Assembly (NCBI GenBank): GCA_021151825.1
Contig: JAGKWQ010000008.1
Coordinates: 186,001-250,000 of the forward strand
Length of the DNA stretch: 64,000 bases
Direction of reading: 5' to 3'
Source of the DNA: Cellvibrionaceae bacterium
GTDB taxonomy: Bacteria; Pseudomonadota; Gammaproteobacteria; Pseudomonadales; Cellvibrionaceae
This document shows, in pieces, positions 53,722 to 61,434 of the stretch (within the stretch, counting starts at the first letter, position 1; every line of letters starts with the position of its first letter). The position numbers were made by a program, and so were the translations under genes. The notes under the pieces are model-generated. The model searched no databases, had not been told where the DNA came from, and saw nothing but the letters and a program-made list of their open reading frames with translations.

Positions 53722-54192
53722 CGCGCTCGCCGGGAATACACGCTCAAATTCTTGAAAGACGATAGGCATGTCAGGTTGCGGCTCATAACCAGTTCCCTCT
53801 AGCTCCTGATGGTAGTAGTCCCAGTGGGCTTTTCGCCACCAGTCAAGTGAACCATCACCCTCACCTTCAATTCTTGCGTGAATCTCTGTGATCTCGTTCA
53901 GAGGCAAGATTAGTACCTTAGTGGTGCGAATGACACATACAGCTTTACCGCCCCAGTCAGTCACTATGTTCAGATCACCAGAGCGAGGCAAAGCCTCAGC
54001 GCTGCTCTCAAATGACCATAGCGACGGTGATGTTGCACGCTTCACACCAGCCAGGACTAGCTGAGCACAGTCGTTAGCATCTCCTTCGTTGTTACAGAAA
54101 TGCCACGCCGGAGGTGGGTCAGAACTGAACAGCGATGGGTCAGGTTGATGAGCAACGTAGTCGTCCCACATACGTTTTACAGATAGATGCAT
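53716..54192 (-). CDS. ASCH domain-containing cassette protein
   Basis: The 158-aa protein shows the bacterial ASCH layout: AQLVLAGVKRATSPSLWSFE, GDLNIVTDWGGKAVCVIRTT and EGEGDGSLDWWRKAHWDYYH. ASCH is a PUA-like fold; some members bind RNA or hydrolyse N4-acetylcytidine nucleosides, but the ligand here is unknown. The stop TAA overlaps the R'' box of its attC. Such proteins occur widely as single accessory genes. Confidence 0.88.
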   Translation of the reverse strand: MHLSVKRMWDDYVAHQPDPSLFSSDPPPAWHFCNNEGDANDCAQLVLAGVKRATSPSLWSFESSAEALPRSGDLNIVTDWGGKAVCVIRTTKVLILPLNEITEIHARIEGEGDGSLDWWRKAHWDYYHQELEGTGYEPQPDMPIVFQEFERVFPASAT

Positions 54193-54206
54193 ATAGTTTA
54201 CTCGCG

Positions 54207-54335
54207 GCCTAACGCCGAGTTCAGCGGCAGTTTTTATGTGGTTTTATGGAATACTTTTGCGCAGCAAAACCACAAAACTGCGACTTAAAAACTGTCCAGC
54301 GCACGTGGTGCGCGAGTTGGAGCACTTTGTTATGT
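54207..54335 (-). other. attC site, main type (129 bp)
   Basis: R'' ACATAAC and R' GTTAGGC. The internal arms (GCAGTTTTGTGG on the minus strand and its partner) form the long hairpin common to this array. R'' complements the leading GTTATGT of the PhnB-like cassette. Confidence 0.9.
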
Positions 54336-54734
54336 GCCACAACTAAACTTCCAAGGCACACCGAAACGATCCACAACGATTGCGTAACAAGGCGAAAAAA
54401 ATGTTTTTTGAGGCGGTAAAATTACTTCACCGTCAACAGAAAACTGCTCAAACAAGGATTTAACCCTATTTTCATTTTTCACACCTAATAATATATTAAA
54501 ACCTTTCGGCTTTTGATATTGCTCTGGTTTAACGTCACCGCCAGCTAGTTCAACTCCTTCAATTAAGACATTTGCATGAACAATTTTATGTTGCCATTCT
54601 TTGGAGACACTTTCTGCGGCAGGAGAATTCTTAAACTCCAGCATTGTTCCAATTGTTCCATTTAAATGCTCTGCATAAAACTCAAAGGCTTCTCTGCATT
54701 GACCATTAAAACCAATGTGAAATGAAAGACTCAT
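54330..54734 (-). CDS. PhnB-like VOC/glyoxalase-fold cassette protein
   Basis: From ATG 54734, preceded by AAAGGA, the product has 134 residues; an upstream TTG at 54752 reads through that ribosome site and is rejected. SFHIGFNGQCREAFEFYAEHL and FSPCYAIVVDRFGVPWKFSC match the PhnB group of the VOC superfamily. Many members lack a defined reaction; metal or antibiotic binding is possible. No full metal-ligand set is obvious. The stop is supplied by R'' of the adjoining attC. Confidence 0.85.
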   Translation of the reverse strand: MSLSFHIGFNGQCREAFEFYAEHLNGTIGTMLEFKNSPAAESVSKEWQHKIVHANVLIEGVELAGGDVKPEQYQKPKGFNILLGVKNENRVKSLFEQFSVDGEVILPPQKTFFSPCYAIVVDRFGVPWKFSCGT

Positions 54735-54818
54735 ACATGTTTTCCTTTGCAATTTTAGAGTTTTGCTTTTTGCTCTTTTCGGTTTAGCTGAAGCCTTTAA
54801 GCTTTAATTTCTTGCTAC

Positions 54819-54950
54819 ACATAACGCCGTGGCCAACGGCAAAATTTAAGTTGTGGCTTTGTGGAATACTTTTGCGCAGCAAAACCACAAATCCGCGATT
54901 TACAAACTGTCCAGCGCACGTAGTGCGTGCGTTGGAGCACTTTGTTATGA
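54819..54950 (-). other. attC site, main type (132 bp)
   Basis: R'' TCATAAC and R' GTTATGT. R'' complements the leading GTTATGA of the next cassette upstream (membrane protein). Confidence 0.9.
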
Positions 54951-55343
54951 CTATTTTCCAACTATTAGTAAGGTTTGAATTAAACAATAAAGAATTGCAG
55001 CTATGAAGGCCATTTTGAAATTGCCAACCGAGTTTATATTTTTAAGCCTTGAGTAAGCTTCAAACCCATAATGGACATTAAATGCACAAAGAAAAATAGC
55101 AATTAATGATAGGGCTATACCGCCCACCCATAAAAATGGCTTTAGATATATTGGATAGGGAATTAAAAAAGCCTTTACTCCAATCCAAAGAACAGCGCTA
55201 CATATTAAATAGTTTTTAAAATAGTCAAATAAAAACTTGGTATTTACATCTTTAGCTTCGATATATGAAAGATGATTCAAAAGCTTACTAAAGGTTAGAT
55301 CTTCTTGAGGCGATGCGATTAAGCTACGTTCTTTTTCATTCAT
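54951..55343 (-). CDS. Small integral membrane cassette protein, hypothetical
   Basis: The 130-aa product has a soluble N-terminal ~45 residues and three hydrophobic helices (about 46-66, 69-89 and 110-128). The family is not recognised. The layout suggests an inner-membrane protein; no catalytic motif is visible. It is preceded by the cassette boundary 23 bp upstream. Confidence 0.65.
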   Translation of the reverse strand: MNEKERSLIASPQEDLTFSKLLNHLSYIEAKDVNTKFLFDYFKNYLICSAVLWIGVKAFLIPYPIYLKPFLWVGGIALSLIAIFLCAFNVHYGFEAYSRLKNINSVGNFKMAFIAAILYCLIQTLLIVGK

Positions 55344-55365
55344 TTATATGATCTCGAATCCTTTG

Positions 55366-55505
55366 TCATAACGCCGTGCTCAACGGCAGTTTGTAAGTTG
55401 TGGTTTTGTGGAATACTTTTGCGCAGCAAAACCACAAAGCCGCGGATTAAATTCTGTCCAGTGGAGCGAAGCGGAACGATGTTTGACCACAGTCGCTTGT
55501 TATAG
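55366..55505 (-). other. attC site, main type (140 bp)
   Basis: R'' CTATAAC and R' GTTATGA. R'' exactly complements the leading GTTATAG of the lipoprotein cassette. Confidence 0.9.
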
Positions 55506-55510
55506 ATTTT

Positions 55511-55837
55511 TCAATGACAAATAGTAATTGTTAACCCCATTTTTTGCTCCCACTTTCCATCCTTGAACTCAAACTGCCTTGTTTCTTCTCCACACCCTGA
55601 GCTTTCCATTGGCCGAGTACACATTAAGTATTCATTTTTTGGATTGTGGAACCAATAAGCAACATGACCTTCCCTTTTAATTTTTTCATAACCTCTCAAC
55701 TCAGAGGGTGGAGCATCAGTAAAACTCCATTTATCGACGCTTTTAACGGATTTACAGTATGGATTTTCAGGCATAACACTTCTTGAGTTGCATGAAATCA
55801 AAGAACTAAGCAAAAGAATAGCAATTAGGTATTTCAT
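55511..55837 (-). CDS. Small cassette lipoprotein, hypothetical
   Basis: Longer frames run back into the upstream attC; the convincing start is ATG 55837, giving 108 residues. MKYLIAILLLSSLISCNS is a lipoprotein signal (Cys16). The mature part (VDKWSFTDAPPSELRGYEK, FHNPKNEYLMCTRP, ending MGLTITICH) has several cysteines and is not recognised. It is probably anchored in the envelope. Confidence 0.7.
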   Translation of the reverse strand: MKYLIAILLLSSLISCNSRSVMPENPYCKSVKSVDKWSFTDAPPSELRGYEKIKREGHVAYWFHNPKNEYLMCTRPMESSGCGEETRQFEFKDGKWEQKMGLTITICH

Positions 55838-55844
55838 CTGCACC

Positions 55845-55975
55845 CTATAACGCCGAGCTAAGCGGCAGTTTGTAAGTCGTGGTTTTGTGGAATACTTTTG
55901 CGCAGCAAAACCACAAAACTGCAACTTAAAAACTGTCCAGCCACGAAGTGGCGATGCTTGAGCGATTTGTTATAT
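55845..55975 (-). other. attC site, main type (131 bp)
   Basis: R'' ATATAAC and R' GTTATAG. R'' complements the leading GTTATAT of the next cassette. Confidence 0.9.
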
Positions 55976-55977
55976 GA

Positions 55978-56439
55978 CTAGATGCAAACTGCAACCTCTT
56001 TATTCTTTGGATTAAAAAGAACAACCCAATTCTGCAATTCCTGAAGTGGCTTTTCAACAGATTTTCGCAACAACACCGATAGTTCAGGTAAAACCTTGGA
56101 AATAAGCTGCTCTTTTACAATTGCTGCATATTCAGAAGGGATTGAATTTACTCGTATTTCCCATTTTGGCTCATAGTGCCCAGACTCAATCATGTCTCTT
56201 GAAGATGAAAGATGAGGCCTATAATTTTTGTAGCTAACCTCGATGATTTTAATTGAAGATTTTTCTTTAATTTTTGTTGTGTATGATGATGCCCAATATT
56301 CGTCTTGATACCAAAACCTTACAGTAAATAAATCAAATTGTGGAGTTTCGCTGAAGGCGCTGCTAAGCAGTTCAGCACCTACGGGGTAAGAAAAACCTTT
56401 TGGGATTTTTTCTTTAAATTTAGTAGGAATGATTTTCAT
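55978..56439 (-). CDS. Cassette protein, hypothetical
   Basis: The frame extends upstream into attC sequence, but ATG 56439 (MKIIPTKFKEKIPKGFSYP) lies just inside the cassette and is preferred, giving 153 residues. No signal or membrane segment is present. It has an alpha/beta-looking pattern (FDLFTVRFWYQDEYWASSYT) and is not recognised. Confidence 0.65.
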   Translation of the reverse strand: MKIIPTKFKEKIPKGFSYPVGAELLSSAFSETPQFDLFTVRFWYQDEYWASSYTTKIKEKSSIKIIEVSYKNYRPHLSSSRDMIESGHYEPKWEIRVNSIPSEYAAIVKEQLISKVLPELSVLLRKSVEKPLQELQNWVVLFNPKNKEVAVCI

Positions 56440-56448
56440 ACTTCCTTC

Positions 56449-56580
56449 ATATAACGCCGTGCTCAACGGCAGTTTGTAAGTTGTGGTTTTGTGGATTACT
56501 TTTGCGCAGCAAAACCACAAAACTGCGACTTAAAAACTGTCCAGCGCACGAAGTGCGTGGGTTGCTACGCTTTGCTATAC
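56449..56580 (-). other. attC site, main type (132 bp), altered R''
   Basis: R' is GTTATAT. The R'' box reads GTATAGC on the minus strand instead of a canonical TAAC-ended box, and it does not complement the leading GTTATGC of its cassette. This site may recombine poorly. Confidence 0.8.
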
Positions 56581-56948
56581 TCTTGCTCGCTTTTATAGCC
56601 CATGAAATCAAACCAGCTTATTCTTTCAGCTTTTAGTGGTTCAGGTAATGCCTCAAATGCCCAATGACGTTCGACCGATCTAGTGTTTGATAAATCAATG
56701 TCTTCACTCACTGCGTTTCTAATTGTTTGGACTAGGCTAGCATTACCTTCAAGATAAAACCTGTTTAAAATTTCATATGCGTCAATAACACTTTGCTTCT
56801 CACCTGCGTCTATTTTTCTTTGAATAAATTTGGTGAAAACTGCTATTTCAAATATCAGCAACCCTTCTTCTTTATTAAGACGGTCTTTGATCTCAGGAAA
56901 TCGTTCCTTTATTGCTTTTAATAGTTCACTTCTATGTGCTTTCGTCAT
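56565..56948 (-). CDS. Cassette protein, hypothetical (DUF7674-like)
   Basis: ATG 56948 (MTKAHRSELLKAIKERFPEI) gives 127 residues; longer frames start within attC. All-helical, with FPEIKDRLNKEEGLL, a GNASLVQTIRNAVSEDI segment and a C-terminal FEALPEPLKAERISWFDFMG. It shares this pattern with the cassette at 62038-62421 and probably belongs to DUF7674 (from memory). The coding region ends inside its attC. Confidence 0.68.
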   Translation of the reverse strand: MTKAHRSELLKAIKERFPEIKDRLNKEEGLLIFEIAVFTKFIQRKIDAGEKQSVIDAYEILNRFYLEGNASLVQTIRNAVSEDIDLSNTRSVERHWAFEALPEPLKAERISWFDFMGYKSEQEYSKA

Positions 56949-56960
56949 TTTATTAAGGCC

Positions 56961-57094
56961 GCATAACGCCATGTTATGTGGCGGTTTGGAAGTTGACGAT
57001 TTTGCGCGAACAATTGGCGAAGCCAATGCACAAAAACGGCAACTTACAAACCGTCCAGCACCTGAAAGGTGCGAAATAGAACGCCTTGTTAAGG
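56961..57094 (-). other. attC site, divergent type (134 bp)
   Basis: R'' CCTTAAC and R' GTTATGC. Inner sequence differs from the main type (CGTTTTTGTGCATTGGCTTC and its partner arm form the hairpin), so this cassette probably came from another attC lineage. R'' complements its cassette's leading GTTAAGG. Confidence 0.87.
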
Positions 57095-57397
57095 TACATT
57101 CGCTTCGTCTAATTCTAACTTTGATAAAAATTCTGTAAGATTATGTGAGATATGTACTTCAGAAGATAATTGATGCACCCATAGTACAAACTCACCGCTG
57201 CTCTTACAAAGTATAAAATTTCCTTCTAAATCTACTCCGACAATAGATGCAGATTTACCCTTCCACCATGAGGAAGATAAATGCTTCCATTCTTCTTTAT
57301 TCAAAAGTATAGCTAATCGAATCTCGCGACTCTCCAATTTAAGAAGGCGAATCATTCCAAGATTTTTAATAGCTTTCTTTAGCTGTTCCATATTCAC
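57089..57397 (-). CDS. Small cassette protein, hypothetical (SMI1/KNR4-like C-terminus possible)
   Basis: 102 residues from GTG 57397, or 100 from ATG 57391, which is favoured because AAGG (part of the R' core GTTAAGG) lies five bases before it. The C-terminal SGEFVLWVHQLSSEVHISHN recalls the end of SMI1/KNR4 (SUKH) proteins, some of which are toxin-immunity proteins; the evidence is weak. The stop TAA comes from R'' of the attC. Confidence 0.65.
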   Translation of the reverse strand: MNMEQLKKAIKNLGMIRLLKLESREIRLAILLNKEEWKHLSSSWWKGKSASIVGVDLEGNFILCKSSGEFVLWVHQLSSEVHISHNLTEFLSKLELDEANVP

Positions 57398-57528
57398 CTT
57401 AACACCGAGCTAAGCGGCTGTTTTTGAGTTGCGGTTTTGTGGATTACTTTTGCGCAGCAAAACCACAAAGCCGCGACTTACAAACTGTCCAGCGCACGAA
57501 GTGCGCGGGTTGCAGCACTTTGTTAGGT
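57397..57528 (-). other. attC site, main type (132 bp)
   Basis: R'' ACCTAAC and R' GTTAAGG. R'' complements the leading GTTAGGT of the short cassette at 57529-57730. Confidence 0.9.
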
Positions 57529-57531
57529 GCT

Positions 57532-57630
57532 TTACTTGTTTACTGGCCCCACATCCATACCATCGTAAGATTCAATTTTAAACTGCTCTGCAATCTGAAA
57601 CATTTCCTCTAACTGTTCTAGCGAAATCAT
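57532..57630 (-). CDS. Very small ORF (32 aa), second part of a possible frameshifted cassette gene
   Basis: The product would be MISLEQLEEMFQIAEQFKIE followed by SYDGMDVGPVNK. It is acidic, helical and unrecognised. Its ATG overlaps the TGA of the preceding signal-peptide ORF (ATGA), immediately after six A residues. A -1 slip there would fuse the two into a 60-aa exported peptide. Independent translation by coupling is the alternative. Confidence 0.45.
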   Translation of the reverse strand: MISLEQLEEMFQIAEQFKIESYDGMDVGPVNK

Positions 57631-57713
57631 TTTTTATTCCCTGCATTAGATATTGAACTAGCCCCGACAAGCGCTAAAGCAAAAAAACATGATAAAAGAA
57701 CACGGAGTTTCAT
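57627..57713 (-). CDS. Very small ORF (28 aa) consisting of a signal peptide
   Basis: MKLRVLLSCFFALALVGASS-ISNA-GNKK is a textbook signal peptide with cleavage after SNA and almost nothing behind it (an ATG at 57722 adds three residues). A signal peptide without cargo is odd and suggests that the overlapping downstream ORF is, or was, its mature part. Confidence 0.5.
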   Translation of the reverse strand: MKLRVLLSCFFALALVGASSISNAGNKK

Positions 57714-57724
57714 CTGGCTCATAC

Positions 57725-57853
57725 ACCTAACGTTAAGCACAACGGCAGTTTGTAATACGCGCGTTGTGGAATACTTTTGCGAAGCAAAACCACATAAGCG
57801 CGACTTACAAGCTGTCCAGCCACGAAGTGGCGTGTTGCTGCGCCTTGTTAAAT
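57725..57853 (-). other. attC site, main type variant (129 bp)
   Basis: R'' ATTTAAC and R' GTTAGGT. Near-identical in its TAACGTTAAGCACAACGG end to the attC at 61435. R'' complements the leading GTTAAAT of its cassette. Confidence 0.9.
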
Positions 57854-57929
57854 TTCTTTTTATTTTCGCCTTCTCTTTTAAGAAAAAAGTGGACAGTGGC
57901 TTGGCAAAGTAAAAATATATTAACCAAAC

Positions 57930-58202
57930 CTATTCTTTGCTATAAATATTCTTTTCGTACCATGATTCCGAATGAACTTCACCGGATGCTGATTCTATTG
58001 CCTTTTGAATTACATGAAGTGGAATTTGAACTATTTTTTCACCAACGTAAATTTCAAACCATAATGATTCGTCTTTGTCGTCAGCTACGATTGTAGCTAA
58101 GTCATATGACTTTCCATCCAGGGTTGCATTTACCAATAATTTCTTCCCGTCATCTACGGTTCCAAACCAGAGCAGTTCTGTAGTTAGCCTGAGAATTTCC
58201 AT
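57930..58202 (-). CDS. Cassette protein, hypothetical
   Basis: The 90-aa product starts MEILRLTTELLWFGTVDDG. It looks like a small beta-rich domain (LVNATLDGKSYDLATIVADD, LWFEIYVGEKIVQIPLHVIQ) followed by an amphipathic helix. It has no signal peptide and is not recognised. About 76 bp of non-coding sequence separate its stop from the attC. Confidence 0.65.
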   Translation of the reverse strand: MEILRLTTELLWFGTVDDGKKLLVNATLDGKSYDLATIVADDKDESLWFEIYVGEKIVQIPLHVIQKAIESASGEVHSESWYEKNIYSKE

Positions 58203-58214
58203 ACTTACTTTCCA

Positions 58215-58355
58215 ATTTAACGCCGAGTTCAGCGGCAGTTTTTAAGTTGCGGTTTTGTGGAACACTTTTGCGCAGCAAAACCATAAAACCGCGACTTAAA
58301 AACTGTCCAACGAAGGCGCGAAGCGCCGTAGTGATGCTGCAACGACTTGTTAAGG
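58215..58355 (-). other. attC site, main type (141 bp)
   Basis: R'' CCTTAAC and R' GTTAAAT. R'' complements the leading GTTAAGG of the exported-protein cassette. Confidence 0.9.
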
Positions 58356-58383
58356 TTTTAGAGAAAACTGACCAAACTACCAA

Positions 58384-58758
58384 TTATTTTGAAACCTGAA
58401 AACGGTAGAAATGAGGTTTGCCATAAAGCTTCACGAGCTGTTGAAAAGTATATTCATTACCAGCAGCCATTATTTCAACTGGCTGGTCTTTTTTAAGACT
58501 AGTAATTGCCATGAATTCAGGCCACCACGCTACGTCACCTGACTGTGGCTTTTGAACTTCCCGAAAATATTCAGATTTTGGCAATTCTTTTGTGGTCACA
58601 TATTCATAATTAAAGCCACTTTGTGAATAAATAAACCAAACAAATTTAGCACCGTCTTGATTTTGCTCTTTTGTAAAAGGCAAAGACTTTTGCTCTTGTT
58701 GAGCTACAGATGAAAATGATAACAACGATAATAAAATTACGAAAAAAAGCTTATTCAT
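58384..58758 (-). CDS. Exported cassette protein, hypothetical
   Basis: The 124-aa product has a clear signal peptide (MNKLFFVILLSLLSFSSVAQ, cleavage after VAQ or nearby). The mature part contains QSGDVAWWPEFMAI, which recalls the GDVxxW segment of NlpC/P60 or CHAP peptidases, but the catalytic cysteine and histidine are not evident, so it is probably not an active peptidase. It ends KPHFYRFQVSK. Periplasmic location is likely. Confidence 0.68.
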   Translation of the reverse strand: MNKLFFVILLSLLSFSSVAQQEQKSLPFTKEQNQDGAKFVWFIYSQSGFNYEYVTTKELPKSEYFREVQKPQSGDVAWWPEFMAITSLKKDQPVEIMAAGNEYTFQQLVKLYGKPHFYRFQVSK

Positions 58759-58765
58759 TTATATG

Positions 58766-58879
58766 CCTTAACGCCGCGATAAACGGTGGTTTTTAAGTTG
58801 TACTTTTGCCATAAAATGGAGCGAAGCGGAATGGCAAAAGTGCAACTTAAAAACCATCCGTTTCATTGCTTTGTTAGGT
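58766..58879 (-). other. attC site, second type (114 bp)
   Basis: R'' ACCTAAC and R' GTTAAGG. The arms pair almost perfectly (TTTTTAAGTTG...CAACTTAAAAA and CTTTTGCCAT...ATGGCAAAAG around GGAGCGAAGC). The same type recurs at 61889 and 62433. Confidence 0.9.
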
Positions 58880-59374
58880 GCTGTTTTGATTGATCAGGAA
58901 TTCATGGAACTCGGGAAGCTCGGGTGGCTCAATTTCTTTGTACGCAGAGAACACTAGACGTTTAAATGCGCTCCGCCAGAAGTTTAGAGCTTTCAAGTCG
59001 CCTCGAAAGACTGCTATAAGCCAAGGTTGTGGGGAACAAAGAATGACTCGCTCGACCACTGTGGAGGCTACACCTCTTCCACGATATTTAGGTAATACAA
59101 ATATGTCTGCGAACTCTGTAATCGGCTTACCTTCAATTTGCGCGGCATGAAGTATAAAAAAGCCTGCGACCGCGCCATCGCATTTTACGAGATAGGCGCT
59201 ACTCCCCCTCTCTGAACGGAGGGCCTGCAAAAGGTCTTCTTCTGGTGTTTCAAATCTTCCTGCGCCATCGACATCTAGTTGCTCTCTAGCTGAGGAGTCG
59301 AGTTGGTAATACTGCCAGAGGTTTGCAAGCATAGGAGCGTGTGTTATCTGCATTTGGAAAAGTTCGATATTCAC
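58874..59374 (-). CDS. GNAT-family N-acetyltransferase, cassette-borne
   Basis: The 166-aa protein starts with GTG and shows the acetyl-CoA-binding signature in ADIFVLPKYRGRGVASTVVE (RGRGVA). Further features are VAGFFILHAAQIEG and NFWRSAFKRLVFSAYKE. The distantly related GNAT at 52090 is a different subfamily. Some cassette GNATs modify antibiotics, but nothing here points to that. The stop comes from the attC R'' box. Confidence 0.88.
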   Translation of the reverse strand: MNIELFQMQITHAPMLANLWQYYQLDSSAREQLDVDGAGRFETPEEDLLQALRSERGSSAYLVKCDGAVAGFFILHAAQIEGKPITEFADIFVLPKYRGRGVASTVVERVILCSPQPWLIAVFRGDLKALNFWRSAFKRLVFSAYKEIEPPELPEFHEFLINQNST

Positions 59375-59394
59375 TAAGGGGTAACCTCTACGGC

Positions 59395-59527
59395 GCCTAA
59401 CGCCGAGCTAAGCGGCAGTTTTTAAGTTGCGGTTTTGTGAAATATTTTTGCGCAGCAAAACCACAAAACTGCGACTTAAAAACTGTCCAGCACACGTAGT
59501 GCGCGATGCTTGAGCGACTTGTTATGC
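59395..59527 (-). other. attC site, main type (133 bp)
   Basis: R'' GCATAAC and R' GTTAGGC. R'' implies that its cassette once began GTTATGC, but the present cassette begins GTTACTT, consistent with a deletion of the cassette's 5' end. Confidence 0.9.
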
Positions 59528-59528
59528 A

Positions 59529-59616
59529 TTACTTTTTTACGTCCCATAACGTTCCGTCTCGCCATGCTGCAATAACAAACCAACCTGAACCCGATGTATC
59601 TAAGACAAACGCAAGT
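59529..59616 (-). pseudogene. 5'-truncated cassette gene remnant
   Basis: One frame reads FVLDTSGSGWFVIAAWRDGT followed by LWDVKK and a TAA just before the attC. It looks like the C-terminus of a real protein, yet no ATG, GTG or TTG exists in frame before the frame runs into the upstream attC. Together with the mismatch between R'' and the cassette's first bases this points to loss of the 5' part. The original family is not recognised. Confidence 0.5.
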
Positions 59617-59744
59617 AACGCCGTGCTCAACGGCAGTTTTTAAGTTGTGGTTTTGTGGGTTACTTTTGCGCAACAAAACCACAAAGCCGCGACTTACAAA
59701 CTGTCCAGTGCACGCAGTGCGCGGGTTGCAGCACTTTGTTAGAG
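59613..59744 (-). other. attC site, main type (132 bp)
   Basis: R'' CTCTAAC, complementary to the leading GTTAGAG of the 59739-60266 cassette. The R' end reads GTTACTT, which breaks the GTTRRRY rule and marks the deletion junction of the truncated cassette. Confidence 0.9.
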
Positions 59745-60266
59745 TTCATTTTCCATGAATGGAAGGTTGATCACTGTAATTTGGTAGTTCGAACACGATA
59801 TAATTGTATTAGCTCTTTTCTCCATAGCTGATGTACGAACAAAATAGTACCTTGCTCCAGAAAAACCATTCAGCTTGAGTAGTGTTGATTTCATACGTTC
59901 GGCAATAGTGCCAATTGGCCTTCTTGATGTTGTTATTTCTGCTGAAATAACAGTTTCTCCATTCAATTTACCCTCAAGGTCTGGCTCAAATGCACCACCA
60001 GTTTGCCGTGGGTTCCAACTCCATTCGATAGTTTCTTTTGCAAAACCTAAATTCAGTAAATGTTTTGCAGCAACAAGTATTAAATATTCATGCTGAATTT
60101 GATTGAGATTTTCATATACCGCATCTCGAATTGCTGCAAGCATTGAAACTGCATGTTCTGCTGATTGCGGAGTAACTGCACTTAACCTTGATAGCTCAGC
60201 AATTAGCGCCGAAGCATCAGATAGAACCTTTTTTTCCGCACCTATAATGTTACCGATAATTTCCAT
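59739..60266 (-). CDS. Cassette protein, hypothetical (possible PD-(D/E)XK-like fold)
   Basis: The 175-aa protein has a helical N-terminal half and an alpha/beta C-terminal half with FEPDLEGKLNGETVISAEIT, where D, then E about 14 residues on, could be the D...ExK core of restriction-endonuclease folds with T in place of K. This is a suggestion from pattern only. No DNA-binding domain or partner is evident. The stop overlaps R'' of its attC. Confidence 0.68.
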   Translation of the reverse strand: MEIIGNIIGAEKKVLSDASALIAELSRLSAVTPQSAEHAVSMLAAIRDAVYENLNQIQHEYLILVAAKHLLNLGFAKETIEWSWNPRQTGGAFEPDLEGKLNGETVISAEITTSRRPIGTIAERMKSTLLKLNGFSGARYYFVRTSAMEKRANTIISCSNYQITVINLPFMENEL

Positions 60267-60274
60267 TTGAAAGA

Positions 60275-60388
60275 CTCTAACGCTTAGCTCAACTGTGGTT
60301 TATATGGGGAATTTTTTTGCGTAAAATGAGCGAAGCGAATGCCAATAAATTCTCCATACAAACCATCAGTTGGAGCGCATTGTTATGC
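60275..60388 (-). other. attC site, divergent type (114 bp)
   Basis: R'' GCATAAC and R' GTTAGAG. Arms are TGTATGGAGAATTTATTGGC and its partner, with GAGCGAAGCG at the loop as in the second type. R'' complements the leading GTTATGC of the DUF4424-like cassette. Confidence 0.87.
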
Positions 60389-60404
60389 ATGTTAATTGGT
60401 ATAA

Positions 60405-61418
60405 CTAATTTAAAGTGTACCAATAGATTAATAAATCATTTTTAGGCTTAAAGTTCACTATTTCACTTCTAAATTCATTCTCATTAATTTTTTTAAGTTC
60501 ACCATCCCAGCACAAGCTAACAAAACGCCCCTTTTTGTCACTACCCACTTCCTTTTTAATGGATAGCTCAAATTTTTTAATTGGCATTTTCCAACTATTC
60601 GCAGTTACTAAAATATAACGTGCCCACTCAAAATTAATCATAGGTGAGTGTTCTTTTACGCCGGAAGCATTCCCACTTAGGTATGTAAACATTTTTTCTT
60701 TAAGTCTTGAATCAAGGCATGCACTGCCCGCAAGTTGTAAATACTCTTCCTTCGGATCATATGCGAAAGCACCACCAGTATATGGTGTATATTTATGACT
60801 TATTTTAGTGGCCCCTCCGGCTGGAAATTTTTGCCTCCAAAAATAAGTTATCTGGTTTAACCAAAGAGGTACTCCGTCCTCACGCAGAGCCCCCTTTGAA
60901 ACCAAATATTTTTTGTCCACTTCAGACAACTTATTTATTTCGTAATTCGCTAATTTATATGGTGAATCAATTAAACCATCTGCTAACGGTGTTATGTCGA
61001 AACCACCAAACTTACTGTAATTTATTTTCTTCTCTTTCAAAAAAGCTGTAATATCCTCCCCATTTTCAGTTACAGCCTTAACATCTACTGAATATTTAAT
61101 ATTGATCCCATTCACCACCACTTCAAAGCTACTAAAGTCCGGAGGATAAGATTGGGTATTGCTCGGCCAATTTATACCAAATGGAGGAACAGGAAAACCA
61201 ACCGTAACCTCAATTTCTCTCTTGAATGTATTTTCAAACTCATATTGAACTGATATTTGTTTCGGTGAAATCTCTAATTTTTCACTTACCATTGAAATAT
61301 CTTTTTCTTCAGAAAAAACTAGCCCGCTAGAACTAACTTCAACAACTGAGTCATTCGCTTCGCATCTAAGATAGATGCCAATGCAAAGTAAAATCAATAT
61401 TTTTAAAACTTTAGTCAT
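60405..61418 (-). CDS. DUF4424-like exported protein, largest cassette
   Basis: The 337-aa protein has a signal peptide (MTKVLKILILLCIGIYLRCE, cleavage near residue 20) and the DUF4424 pattern: FSEEKDISMVSEKLEISPKQ, VEYEF-type VQYEFENTFKREIEVTVGFP, and QKFPAGGATKISHKYTPYTG. DUF4424 proteins are periplasmic and of unknown function. It is roughly twice the size of other products in this array. Confidence 0.8.
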   Translation of the reverse strand: MTKVLKILILLCIGIYLRCEANDSVVEVSSSGLVFSEEKDISMVSEKLEISPKQISVQYEFENTFKREIEVTVGFPVPPFGINWPSNTQSYPPDFSSFEVVVNGINIKYSVDVKAVTENGEDITAFLKEKKINYSKFGGFDITPLADGLIDSPYKLANYEINKLSEVDKKYLVSKGALREDGVPLWLNQITYFWRQKFPAGGATKISHKYTPYTGGAFAYDPKEEYLQLAGSACLDSRLKEKMFTYLSGNASGVKEHSPMINFEWARYILVTANSWKMPIKKFELSIKKEVGSDKKGRFVSLCWDGELKKINENEFRSEIVNFKPKNDLLIYWYTLN

Positions 61419-61434
61419 ATTTTAGCTACCAGAT

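Noticed and set aside
55838..55924. N-terminal extensions of several cassette genes into attC sequence (also at 56440-56520, 56949-57026)
   Set aside because: The added residues merely translate attC arms and recur between unrelated genes; internal ATG codons give better N-termini.
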